Of a stretch of 64,000 nucleotides of DNA, positions 10,492-20,300 are shown piece after piece (the first letter of the stretch is position 1; the number at the start of each line of letters is the position of its first letter). Below the pieces are notes generated by a model, which ran no database searches, was not told the DNA's origin, and was given only the letters and a program-made list of their open reading frames with translations. Both the position numbers and the translations under genes were made by a program. Source of the stretch: Glutamicibacter mishrai (lineage in GTDB: Bacteria > Actinomycetota > Actinomycetes > Actinomycetales > Micrococcaceae); assembly GCF_012221945.1 (NCBI RefSeq), contig NZ_CP032549.1, positions 3,224,001-3,288,000 on the forward strand. The letters run 5' to 3'.

Positions 10492-11697
10492 ATGGAATTA
10501 GATATTTCTAAGTTGTCTGACCTGTTAAACGCAAACGCTTATCTCAAGCAAAGTTGCGATAAGATTTTCGTTTACAGAAATGTTAAATGTGTAATTGAAT
10601 TCCCGGTTTTAATGGGGCAAGTTGCACTTGATATTGAATTGGTTGAAAACTCATTGGTTGCCAGCCTCGTCGGACGCACCATCGCGACGCGTAGACTCAT
10701 TCGCAATGCGTTCTTGACGAAGTATCAGCTCCGCCAAAAAGACGGTGAAAGGTTGCTCATTCCTGGCTCGCTTAGCGACGGAAACACTGAAACCCTCATC
10801 GAAAACATTATTGATCTTATTGAGGGAATTCAAAAAGAGACCACTGAGTATCTCTCATTTAGACGAGAAGATGTTGGGTGTGACGCACCTGGATTACCCA
10901 TTTATTGGTGGGACGGACTGGCTAACTTTGGAGACTCGGTAGGCCCACTGCTGGTTTCTGAGATGCTTTCCGTGAAGCCGTTGAATGCTCGCCAGCGAGT
11001 GCGCGCGGGAAATACACTTTTCTCGGTTGGATCAATTACGACCTCCATAGATCGGGATAACGTAACGGTGTGGGGGAGCGGATTGCTTGCCCCATTGTCC
11101 GACAGGCAAATCATGAATCTCAGGCAGCGCAAGAATGTAGAGGTTCTAGCTGTGCGCGGCCGATACACCCAATTGGAGCTGGAGGCGAAACTTGGCTGGA
11201 CCGTTCCTTCTGTATTCGGCGATCCTGCGCTCCTATTGCCGAAGTATTTCCCGGTCCCACGAAGGGATCCGTTGGATTCGAAGTCTATTTCAGTAGTTCT
11301 CCATTGGGAGCACGCCAAATACTTAGATACGGCAGAGGAAAACATCAATTTTATCAATGTAGGCGATGATGCGCGTCTGGTAGTGGAGCAGATCGCTTCG
11401 TCTTCCGTGTGTATCTCTTCATCATTGCATGGAATAATCGTGGCTCAGGCTTATGGAATCCCTTGGATCTGGCTTCAAGTCTCCGACCACAAATTGCATT
11501 CCAGCAATTTCAAGTTTGATGATTTCTTTACCACTTTGGAACGACGACAGGTTTGCAAAAAGTCTGTCGTTCAAAAGGATCTGAACGGCGTCTCTTGGCA
11601 CAAATTGGCGGAGTCTGCGACCTTGCCGGATCTTTTAGTTGACCTGGATCCATTAGAGTCAGTTCTTCTTGCCGCCGGGCTAACCGAGAGGGAATAA
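10492..11697 (+). CDS. Polysaccharide pyruvyl transferase family protein
   Basis: 401 aa. Residues about 1-125 are a variable N-terminal region without a recognised fold. From about residue 135 the sequence follows the ExoV-like polysaccharide pyruvyl transferase pattern: GLANFGDSVGPLLVSEM, a central VWGSGLL...LAVRGRYTQLELE block, VFGDPALLLP, and the C-terminal VCISSSLHGIIVAQAYGIP in place of the usual S-x-H-G motif. The family transfers enolpyruvate or pyruvate from PEP to hexoses in surface polysaccharides. The gene is AT-rich relative to the housekeeping genes. It is the second pyruvyltransferase-type gene of this locus; the 4.5-7.1 kb fusion carries the other. The ribosome-binding site is weak. 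Confidence 0.85.
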   Translation: MELDISKLSDLLNANAYLKQSCDKIFVYRNVKCVIEFPVLMGQVALDIELVENSLVASLVGRTIATRRLIRNAFLTKYQLRQKDGERLLIPGSLSDGNTETLIENIIDLIEGIQKETTEYLSFRREDVGCDAPGLPIYWWDGLANFGDSVGPLLVSEMLSVKPLNARQRVRAGNTLFSVGSITTSIDRDNVTVWGSGLLAPLSDRQIMNLRQRKNVEVLAVRGRYTQLELEAKLGWTVPSVFGDPALLLPKYFPVPRRDPLDSKSISVVLHWEHAKYLDTAEENINFINVGDDARLVVEQIASSSVCISSSLHGIIVAQAYGIPWIWLQVSDHKLHSSNFKFDDFFTTLERRQVCKKSVVQKDLNGVSWHKLAESATLPDLLVDLDPLESVLLAAGLTERE

Positions 11698-11769
11698 GAT
11701 CTTTGGCATGCCGGTAAAACGGATGCACGAGGGATCGGATATCGGTGAATTGGTCTTGAGGTACGAAGC

Positions 11770-11874
11770 ATGGATAGAAATACGCGACTAATTCTTGTGA
11801 TAATTGTTGGTCTAGTACTTACATGGGTGATTACGTCAGATTGTTCAAGTTTCAGTTCAGTTCAACCTGACTAA
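11770..11874 (+). CDS. Possible 34-residue single-span membrane peptide
   Basis: A short frame begins MDRNTR, continues with a hydrophobic stretch LILVIIVGLVLTWVI (residues 7-21) and ends in a short Ser-rich tail. A GAGG box (11758-11761) sits 8 nt upstream of the ATG, a good spacing. The predicted topology is a positively charged N-terminus inside and one helix. It lies alone between the pyruvyl transferase and a terminator hairpin. I recognise no family; it could be a chance frame, but the ribosome-binding site plus helix makes translation plausible. Confidence 0.4.
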   Translation: MDRNTRLILVIIVGLVLTWVITSDCSSFSSVQPD

Positions 11875-11925
11875 AGAGGTTCGCTAATCCGTATTGCGGA
11901 TGGCAGAAACACTGCGGTTGGGACA

Positions 11926-11975
11926 ACGACAAGAAAACGGGCCTGAGTCCGCCTAATAAGGTGGATTCAGGCCCG
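11926..11975 (-). terminator. Intrinsic terminator of the leftward GT-D gene
   Basis: A 17-bp stem (11938-11954 with 11959-11975, two G-T pairs) has an AATA loop. On the minus strand it is followed by a T-rich run (TTTTCTTGT). It lies about 90 bp beyond the stop of the minus-strand gene at 12064 and would also block plus-strand readthrough. Confidence 0.8.
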
Positions 11976-12063
11976 AAAGTGTTTAACGACGAGACTAAAT
12001 ACTGATTTCGCGCCCCGAGCTAGATGAACTCGTAGAATACATCAGACATCACCGTGACCAGTA

Positions 12064-12948
12064 TTACTTTGAATCTGGTTTTATCAACGGCACGTTCTCC
12101 GGAAACTCTCCACCAGTGAACGCGGCCGCGTAGCTTGAAGCAAGATGACCGACATCGATGGTGTGTTTGTTTCCGCCATCTGGGGAACTCAAAAAGGCAG
12201 ACAATGTCGTACCTGTCGGGCCCAGCGCTGTGAGATATATGTCGGCCTTCGGAGTGTCAAGTACTCGTTGCTTCAGTTCTGAAAATTCGGAGAAGGCGTT
12301 TCGGGGTAGCGACTCGACCAACTTGATGTCTGCCACGTTATCGAACAGTTCAGGAAGTAAAGCAAAACGAGAGTTCTTGCCGGCGATGACACAAACGTTC
12401 TTACCGTCCCAAAGCGAACGCCAAGCGTCTACCGCGTCTTGCCCATGCTTCTGGAAAAATAGAGGTCTTGATATATGGGTGTTAGCCCACGTCGACTTTG
12501 ACTGTGCCAAAATGGGTTGTAAAGCGTGCCACACCTCAGCCCAAATACCCATCCACAGCCGGCTTACGAAAATAGTTGGGAAGGCTAGTAGAGTGTGCTT
12601 ATAAATGGCGTCGTAGGAAAGAAGTATCCGTTTGAGTTCAAACGCTAGTTCCGGATTTGGTTTCTGGAACGAGAGCTCAAATTCCGGTTGCAACATTAGA
12701 CGAATCTCGCCGTCACCCCAACGAGCCACCGATTTACCCTTATGAAGTTCTTCCATGGTCTCCATCATGGACAACTGTCGATACTGAATAGTCTCATCGA
12801 CATCTGCTAAGACCTCTCGAAGGCTTGCTTTGCCTAAAACTTCAAGCATCCGCCCCTGCTCGGCAAGTTGTTTACCTTGGTTCTCTAAGATCTTGTTTTG
12901 ATTCTTTACCACGCTCAGCAAGCTTGTTACGAGTTGCTCAATTTCCAA
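12064..12948 (-). CDS. GT-D fold glycosyltransferase (DUF1792-like) with coiled-coil N-terminus
   Basis: 294 aa. Residues about 1-45 are a heptad-rich segment (SLLSVVKNQNKILENQGKQL) likely to form a coiled coil. The rest matches the GT-D glycosyltransferase family (formerly DUF1792), named for its D-x-E signature: SVARWGDGE at residues 73-81, then VCVIAGKNSRF, YLTALGPTGTTLSAFL and TIDVGHLASSY. In streptococcal homologues this fold transfers glucose onto protein-linked glycans. Here the acceptor is unknown, and a wall-polymer substrate is inferred from context. It is read leftward and ends at the 11926-11975 terminator. Confidence 0.75.
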   Translation of the reverse strand: MEIEQLVTSLLSVVKNQNKILENQGKQLAEQGRMLEVLGKASLREVLADVDETIQYRQLSMMETMEELHKGKSVARWGDGEIRLMLQPEFELSFQKPNPELAFELKRILLSYDAIYKHTLLAFPTIFVSRLWMGIWAEVWHALQPILAQSKSTWANTHISRPLFFQKHGQDAVDAWRSLWDGKNVCVIAGKNSRFALLPELFDNVADIKLVESLPRNAFSEFSELKQRVLDTPKADIYLTALGPTGTTLSAFLSSPDGGNKHTIDVGHLASSYAAAFTGGEFPENVPLIKPDSK

Positions 12949-13315
12949 AATACTCTCCAGTCCGAGTTAATTACACTAGGCGCCATCTTACATGTGACGT
13001 TGTTCTATCGAGGCCTTTGAGCACATCCGAATGCATTAATGCCCGGTCGTCGTAGAAGCTAACCGGCGGTCTGAGGAACACTATCCCGGCCAGTTTATTG
13101 ACTTACATGGCCACCTGGCTACGTGGCGAACCAGATGATGTACGATCTGGGGACTACACCTTGCGCGGGTGGCCTCTTCTAACATGACCAATGATTCCCT
13201 GCTTCCATCGGTCATGGTGGATGGTACCCGCTTCGCGGATGAGGCGGCGATGAAGATCGCCGAGAACCTCCTGCTGCCTTGGTTCAAAGGCAACGATTAG
13301 GTAGCGGTCCAGCAC
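12949..13315. other. Intergenic region with a possible gene remnant
   Basis: Plus-strand frames at about 13107-13182 (starting MATWLRGEPDD) and 13184-13300 (38 codons, starting MTNDSLLPSVMVDG) look protein-like and richer in G+C than the flanking genes. They lie in different frames and end in stops, as expected for the eroded 3' end of a lost gene. I cannot assign a family, and no promoter or ribosome-binding site supports either as a functional gene. Confidence 0.3.
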
Positions 13316-14122
13316 CTAAACTAAGGCACGTTGGCTCGAACGAGCATGAGTAAGAGCCATGCGCGTAAGTTCGTTCAAGAAATCCGCATGATATTGGAGC
13401 TGGTAATGCACTCCGTAAACACCCCAGGGGTGCCCTACGAAACTCATGGTGTCGTCGTTCCGAACGCAGATGACTTCATCAGCAAAATTTTCTGAAAAGT
13501 AGGTGTTGAGCTTCCGCCACCAAACGTTCATGGCATGCAACGCGGAGGCATTACCCATTTCTTTGGCTTGTCCGTTTTTCTCTCGGTACTTCGTCACGAA
13601 CTCAACGTCGTGAAGAACCAGCTTGCTGTTTGGCGATACTCTGCGAATGTAGTTCACCGCTTCAGTCGCTGCTTCCGTCCACAGGTCAAAGTACTGTTCC
13701 GACTGTGGGCGGAATTCACGGAGGAGGTTTTCTTTGTAGAAATCAGTTTTAGTGAGTTTCCACTGATTACGGGTGACGAAAGTTGCATCCTTCAGCTGTG
13801 CGGCACCGAATCGTATATCTCCGAAGAAATCGAAGATAATGTATTCCGGCTTTTCGGTGGCGATGTAAGAATTTACTTCACGGGTCATCTCTGACCTGAT
13901 GTCCTTCACGATACTGTCCTTGAGCTGGGCTAGATCAGCTTCAGGAACAGTGAACGGGCCGGAAACGAAAGAGATCAGCGACCCCTGGATAAGGCTCGAA
14001 CCGCATTCAAAGAACATCTTATAGCTCGGGCAGAACTGCCGATTGAACACATCTCTGGTTACGCAGCTGCCAATAACTGCTACTTTGATTGGTAGTGTGG
14101 CATCGCCTGAGGTTTGAACCAT
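13316..14122 (-). CDS. DUF6270-like protein of surface-polysaccharide loci
   Basis: 268 aa with no signal peptide. It opens with an IKVAVIGSCVTRDVFN motif (about residues 12-27), continues with YIIFDFFGDIRFG at about 95, and ends in a conserved HPWGVYGVHYQLQYHADF block. This pattern recalls DUF6270 proteins, SGNH-like members found in capsule and teichoic-acid clusters; the assignment is from memory of the family. The GSC motif could supply a Ser nucleophile and the C-terminal His-rich block a catalytic His. The activity is unknown. It is read leftward, opposite to the two large polymerase genes that follow. Confidence 0.65.
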   Translation of the reverse strand: MVQTSGDATLPIKVAVIGSCVTRDVFNRQFCPSYKMFFECGSSLIQGSLISFVSGPFTVPEADLAQLKDSIVKDIRSEMTREVNSYIATEKPEYIIFDFFGDIRFGAAQLKDATFVTRNQWKLTKTDFYKENLLREFRPQSEQYFDLWTEAATEAVNYIRRVSPNSKLVLHDVEFVTKYREKNGQAKEMGNASALHAMNVWWRKLNTYFSENFADEVICVRNDDTMSFVGHPWGVYGVHYQLQYHADFLNELTRMALTHARSSQRALV

Positions 14123-14627
14123 TCGATCATTATATCTTTCAACACTCGTTCACATTCTTAAGTTACCGGAGGGAAGACCGACCATTCCAACCATGAAAAC
14201 TGGGGGTTCCATGAAGGTCTGGTCTCGCTCAACGCTGACAGGTAAGGGGCCTGACGATTCAAATGATGATAGCGCCCAGGTCATATTTACGATGGTCGGA
14301 CGGGTATCAGCTTCAAGGGAGACGAAGAGTCAGCAGCGCGTCGTCAAGATTGACTTTTTATATTCCACATGTGGCTGTACCGTCTGCGCGACGAGAACTT
14401 GCTCAAAGCTACAAGAGACAGATGAATTTGCAACGAGGTTGGCTAAGTTCCTTAACTGGAGGTAAACGGAAGATGTACAACAAGGTGACAAATCTTGTTT
14501 ATACTTGTAGGGAGAACCGTCGACTTCGGTGGTGGGTTTGAGATCGCCAATGGTACTTACGGGGTTGCGTGTCTCAGGCTAGTCGCATAGTAATGGGCCT
14601 GTAAAACATGAGCAGGGGAACAAGTAA
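14123..14627. other. 505-bp intergenic region without a clear gene
   Basis: Several plus-strand frames overlap here (14193-14465 and 14263-14541 among them). Each contains short protein-like stretches, but none is coherent or has a usable ribosome-binding site. The pattern could be a decayed gene, but I cannot identify it. The last 60 bp carry the AGGGGA box for the 14628 gene. Confidence 0.3.
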
Positions 14628-17171
14628 TTGCCGGATATGACAAAAGTAAAGCGAATTTCGCGTCGAATTAAGAACTTAGCCAAACGTGAAGTTCAGTCGT
14701 ACTGGCGAAATCTTCCGATTATGGAAAAATCGGTATTGTTCGAGTCTTATTCTGGCAATGGGATGCTTTGCCATCCTGAGGCAATTTTTCGTTACATGCT
14801 GGAAAGACCAGAATACAGCGACTTCAAATTTACATGGGTTCTCAACGACATTCATCGCTATGAGTCTATTACAAAGGATTTTGAATCCTACTCTAACGTT
14901 TCGTTTGTCAAGTATGGATCTCTTGAGTATCATCGCAAACTTTCGACATCAAAGTATCTCGTTAACAACGTTAGCTTCCCGGCACCTTTTGTTAAAAGAG
15001 ATGGGCAGGTATATCTCAATACTTGGCACGGTGTTCCTCTGAAAAAAATGGGCTATGACATTGCGGGGCGACCTGAAGATGCAAAAAATATAGTCCGTAA
15101 TTTCCTCGCGGCAGACTACCTTTTATCGTCATCTCCCGCGATGACAGATGTAATGTATTCGAAAGCATTCAAGCTCCAAGGCATATATGAAGGGCAGATA
15201 CTAGAAGAAGGAAATCCGCGAACGGACCGTCAGCAGACGAATGCTCAGCCAGAGCTGGAATTTCGGTCGTTGATGGAGAACTATGGTGTTCGGGTTGATG
15301 ACCGAGAAATTATTCTTTACGCACCTACGTGGAAGGGCGAATCGTATTTTAGTCCTCACAATGATGCCGCAAGTCTAAAGGGCCTGATCGATATCATCGA
15401 AGAGGGCATTGATAGCACGAAATACCAGGTCCTCCTTAAAGCCCATCAGGTAGTCTCCGCCGCAGTGAGCGAAGATGCGGATCTCAAGGATTACTTAATT
15501 CCGAATGGTATTCCTACAAATGTGGCGTTAGGCGCTACGTCCATCTTGGTCACCGACTATTCGAGTATTTTCTACGACTTCTTGAGTACTGGTCGTCCTG
15601 TAGTCTTCTACATCCCTGATATTGATGACTACCGACGGTATAGGGATCTGTACGTTGATCCAGAGGACTTGCCGGGACGTGTAACTAATTCTGCTACCGG
15701 CCTAGTGGAGGCAATCACTTTAGAGCTAGCGTCCGGGAAGAATGATTCGCCTATTGCTGATGCCTATAAACAAAGTCGGGAAAAGTACGTACCCTACGAT
15801 GATGGTCGCAGCACGGAACGTGTGGTGAACGCCGTCTTTAGGGGCGGCGAAGCGCGGTCAATACGACTATCGAGTAACGATAAGCTGAAGATTCTTTTAT
15901 ACGCTGGCGGTTTGATACCAAATGGCATAACCACCTCTGCCTTGAATTTGTTGGATAACATCGACTATTCGCGGTTCGATGTAACTGTGTTGTGTCCATA
16001 CAATGCGCAGAACGCCAAACAGCATATTTATGCTCAAATTAATCCCAACGCTAGAGTTCTGTTCAGGTTTGGAACGTTTACCAGTGGCTACCTGGATAAT
16101 GCATTACGTCTACGGGTTTTGAAATATGGTAATGATTCGCTTATTGCCAAACTTCCAACTCAAAAGAAACTTTGGGAAACCGAATGGCGTCGCTGTTTCG
16201 GGAATGCGAAGTTTGATCACATGATTGATTTTAGTGGCTACACGGCCTTTTGGGGAATGCTTTTCTTGCATGGGCCGGAATCAAAAAAATCTATATGGCT
16301 CCATAACGATTTGGCTGCCGATGCTTTGCGCTCGGTGGAGGGGGATACCCCACTTAAGGATGGCCTCTATTCGACATTTTCAATTTATCGGAAATTTGAT
16401 AATTTAGTCTCTGTTTCTCAAGGGCTAAATGACATAAATAGGTTATCCTTAGCTAAATGGGCACCGCGTTCAAATTTCTCGTGGGCATCAAACACGGTGA
16501 ACGAAGAGAAGATCCGCCAAATGGCGGCCCTGGATGACGGCTCGGGGTCAACAAGTTATGAACTGGATCGACATCATAGGAGCATGATGATGGGCGATCT
16601 AGTACAGAGACTAATAGATCCTGCACGCCCCGCTCTTAAGGAAATTGCTGCTTCAGTTGATTCAGGTAGAGCCTTCTTCACATTCTTTTCCGCCGGCCGG
16701 TTGTCACCGGAAAAGAATCACATCAGACTTGTTCGCGCTTTTGCCCGCGTGCACAAACGGTTTCCAGCCACCAGACTTGTTATTGCAGGCGATGGACCGT
16801 TGAAGAAACTGATCAGGCAAGAGATTGTTAGCCTCGGGCTTACAGAATCGGTCAAACTAGTTGGACACATAAAAAACCCGTACCAGCTCATGTCCCTGTC
16901 TGATGCTTTCGTGCTTTCTAGTGACTATGAAGGTCAGCCGATGGTGTTATTAGAGGCTCTCGTTTTAGGAGTTCCTGTGATAACCACTTCCTTCGGTTCG
17001 GTTAAGGGCGCCCTGCCAAAGAATGTAGGCAGAATTGTTGCGCCAACCGTTGACGATTTAGCAGCCGGGATGATTACTCAAATCGAATCCGATGGGGAAG
17101 TCGTAGACTTTGACGTCGTTAGTTACAACAAGCGAGCCATTACTGAATTTGAGCAAATCTTGCTGCCGTAA
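14628..17171 (+). CDS. Fusion: CDP-glycerol/polyol-phosphate phosphotransferase (TagF-like) + GT4 glycosyltransferase
   Basis: 847 aa, probably peripheral to the inner face of the membrane. Residues about 25-395 are a TagB/TagF-type domain: YSGNGMLCHPEAIFRYML, LNTWHGVPLKKMGYD with the catalytic-type His, ILYAPTWKGE, LKAHQVV and VTDYSSIFYDFL. Residues about 415-847 are a GT-B glycosyltransferase of family 4: GGLIPNGITTSALNLL, FSAGRLSPEKN, and the EX7E donor motif in DYEGQPMVLLEAL at about 767. Together they suggest a polymerase alternating polyol-phosphate and sugar units. The chosen start is TTG 14628 with AGGGGA about 9 nt upstream; ATG 14637 is the alternative. Codon use is AT-rich. Confidence 0.85.
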   Translation: MPDMTKVKRISRRIKNLAKREVQSYWRNLPIMEKSVLFESYSGNGMLCHPEAIFRYMLERPEYSDFKFTWVLNDIHRYESITKDFESYSNVSFVKYGSLEYHRKLSTSKYLVNNVSFPAPFVKRDGQVYLNTWHGVPLKKMGYDIAGRPEDAKNIVRNFLAADYLLSSSPAMTDVMYSKAFKLQGIYEGQILEEGNPRTDRQQTNAQPELEFRSLMENYGVRVDDREIILYAPTWKGESYFSPHNDAASLKGLIDIIEEGIDSTKYQVLLKAHQVVSAAVSEDADLKDYLIPNGIPTNVALGATSILVTDYSSIFYDFLSTGRPVVFYIPDIDDYRRYRDLYVDPEDLPGRVTNSATGLVEAITLELASGKNDSPIADAYKQSREKYVPYDDGRSTERVVNAVFRGGEARSIRLSSNDKLKILLYAGGLIPNGITTSALNLLDNIDYSRFDVTVLCPYNAQNAKQHIYAQINPNARVLFRFGTFTSGYLDNALRLRVLKYGNDSLIAKLPTQKKLWETEWRRCFGNAKFDHMIDFSGYTAFWGMLFLHGPESKKSIWLHNDLAADALRSVEGDTPLKDGLYSTFSIYRKFDNLVSVSQGLNDINRLSLAKWAPRSNFSWASNTVNEEKIRQMAALDDGSGSTSYELDRHHRSMMMGDLVQRLIDPARPALKEIAASVDSGRAFFTFFSAGRLSPEKNHIRLVRAFARVHKRFPATRLVIAGDGPLKKLIRQEIVSLGLTESVKLVGHIKNPYQLMSLSDAFVLSSDYEGQPMVLLEALVLGVPVITTSFGSVKGALPKNVGRIVAPTVDDLAAGMITQIESDGEVVDFDVVSYNKRAITEFEQILLP

Positions 17172-17337
17172 GTCGGATAACTATAGAACGTGCGAATTTC
17201 ACACCATGACGGTAATCGCCGTACAGCAGGTTGGAGATTTCCGGCTCATATTTCTAGCCTGTTCTGGAAACATACGGCGTGGAATTTGATCAGATCGGCC
17301 GAAGGTTGGGCATTTAAGTTTTGACGGTATTAGGAGA

Positions 17338-20300
17338 ATGATGGTTATCAAAGATCTGTTCGCAGAGGCGACAATCAAACATGGTCAGCTACTTGGCAAG
17401 GCTGGCAAATGGGCTGAGGCTCTTGACGAGTTCAAGAAGGCTGCAAAGATCGTCGGTAGTGTCGATGGCCGAGTCAATTATCTTGTCGGTAACGCTTATT
17501 TTCAGTTGAAGAACCTTCCAGAGTCCTTATTGTGGACGAAGAAAGCGCTATCACTCGTTCCTGATAACTATTCGTGGAATATTCGTTTGGGAGCTCTTTA
17601 CGAACAAACTAAACGCCATACTGATGCGGCCGATGCTTATGAGTATGCTGTTGCTCTTCAGCCAGGAAATATTGATGCGCTCACTAGACTCGCCAGAGCG
17701 TATTCAAGTTCAAAACGACATGCCGATGCTAGAGAAGTACTTGCCAACGCAATACATATGGGTTCAGCAGATAAATCCATTTCTACGGCTTACGTATCTA
17801 ATTCTCTGAAAAATAGTCCGACGTGGCAGAAAATTGAAGCTCTGCAGTACGGACTCCAGCTCGAACCCGCGAACGCCAGCTGGCTCGAACGCCTCGGGGC
17901 GGAGCTTGCCTCCCTCAATAGATATGCTGAGAGCGCTGAAGCCCATTCAAAGGCTATTGCAGCAGGTTCAAAGAGCTTGGCTAATGCTTGTGGGTTGGTT
18001 CGTTCGAGCAGGGAATGCGGGCGGGCTGACCTCGAAGCAGATGGATTGGAGCTAATCCGAGCTCTGAAACCTGGGGAAGACCCTATGTCGGTAGTAGCCC
18101 AGTACTATCAAAGCAAGGGTCATTGGCCGGATGCTTACAGGTTCTATAAAGATGCTGCGCGTGACTCCATTGATCCGGCTTCGAATTTGTATAACACCGG
18201 TCTTGCTGCCGACCGAAACAATGCATGGGCGGAAGCTTCTGAGTGGTTCCGCGAAGCACTGGAAGAAGATCCCGACAAGCCTGCGCGACACTACCGCATG
18301 GGACTCGCGCTAGAGCGTCAAGAACGCTACAAAGATGCGGCTCAAGCATACGACGCTGCAATTCGATTCCTGGGCAAGGACCAACCGTACTGGAGCTTCC
18401 GGCTGGCATTTGTCCTATGGTCCGCCAATGATATTGAAGGAGCGTTACAAGAGTTCTTGAAGAGTCTGCCAGGGCAGGCGAACCTAGTTGAGCACGTCAT
18501 GACCCTGGAAAGTATAGAGCTCGGTGCATATGACGCTGAGTTATTTGAAGCGCACCTGTTGCGGTTGATCGAGCGCAATGACTTCAAAGTACTTCACGAC
18601 CGTGGCGTCAAGATGCTTAAAGCTGGCCACTATGAAATCGCTCTGAGGTATTTGACTGAAGCTTGCCGTAGGGATCCGGAACAAAATGGGATTTGGTTCT
18701 TCCATAAAGCCCTAGCTGCACACCGTTTGGGGCTGGCAGACCTAGCCATCTCTTCGTTCTTGCAGACGCGAGTTTTTGTTCGTGCTGACGGCATTGCGGC
18801 CGAACAGTACCTTAAAGCCAAATGGCGTCGCGACATCATGGAGTACGTCTCGTTACAAGAATCTACTGAACTGGATGATCAGGCCGTTCTGTACGAGAGC
18901 TACTTCGGTGGGAAGATCTCTTGTAACCCATTAGCTCTATATCGTGAATTGGCTCAAAGGCCAGGATACGCAACGACGAGGCATTATTGGGTAGTTACTT
19001 CGGAAACAAAAGTACCAGAGGACGTACGGCAAAATCCGAATGTTATTCTTGTGCCGCGGGGCAGCCGCCTCTATCTAAAATTGCTCGCGTCTGCTGGCTA
19101 TTTGATCAACAACGTCACTTTCCCTCACTACTTTGTGAGGCGAGAAGGTCAGCGCTATCTCAATACGTGGCATGGCACCCCGCTAAAGACCCTGGGCAAG
19201 GACATCGGCACTGGGTTCATGGAACATGCGAATGTAAGCCGCAATTTTCTTCAGGCAACCGAGCTGTTAGCACCAAACGATCACACCCGAAACGTATTGA
19301 TTGATCGGTACGACATTTCTGGATTGTATTCTGGACGGATCCTCCGAACTGGTACGCCGCGCATTGATCAGATGCTGTCCGCGACGCCTTCCGAGAAAGA
19401 CGCATTGAGGACTGAGCTGGGCATTCCAGAAGGTAAGAAGGTTATTTTCTATGCGCCAACGTGGCGTGGATCGCTCAATACCAAGCATTTCGATACTGAA
19501 TCGTTGATTCGCGATTTGGGGGTTATGGGAGATGTCGATGGAACGGTCCTATTATTCAGGGCTCACCACATGACCGAGGCCATAATCGGTAAGACGGAAT
19601 TGCCCGCGATCACGGTTCCAGAAAACATTGCCTCGGAGTCGGTATTAGCGATCTCTGATGTCTTGATTACTGACTACTCCAGTATCTTCTTTGACTTCAT
19701 GCCAATGAAAAAGCCCATCATTTACCACGTCCCAGATCTCGATGAGTACAAAGCTGAACGTGGATTGTATTTTGACTTTGATGAGCTGCCTGGAACTGTC
19801 ACTCAGACACCGACGGAGCTTATGGACTGCATCAAATCTTCACTTTCGCAAGACGTTGCGGCAGACGTTTCATATTCGAATGCCATAGCAAGTTTTTCTG
19901 CTCAGGAAAATGGTTCGTCAGCCAAACGCACTGTCGATGCATTTTTTGGAGACGACACGACTTTCATCGAAACTCTCCGAGCGGATGAAAAGAAAGTGCT
20001 GTTGTTCCATCAGAGCCTCCTCCCGAACGGGATTACGTCGGCGTTTATCAATATGCTTAACGCAATTGATCCGTCCATGTATCGTGTAGTGTTCCTTTTC
20101 GACCCGGCACCTTTCAGCAAGGAACCACTTCGCATGGACAAATTTGCGATGTTGCCTGAGCATGTGCAAAAGATTGCCCGGGTTGGAGCGCATTTGGTGT
20201 CTCTGGAAGAACGATGGGTAATCGACAAGTTCAATGCATGGAACGCCTGGGGATCGCAAGAACAAGAGCAGATCTATCAAGGCGGTTTTGCAAGAGAATT

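Noticed and set aside
14193..14541. Two overlapping 90-92-codon frames upstream of the 847-aa polymerase
   Set aside because: Neither has a ribosome-binding site or coherent composition; at best they are remains of a decayed gene.
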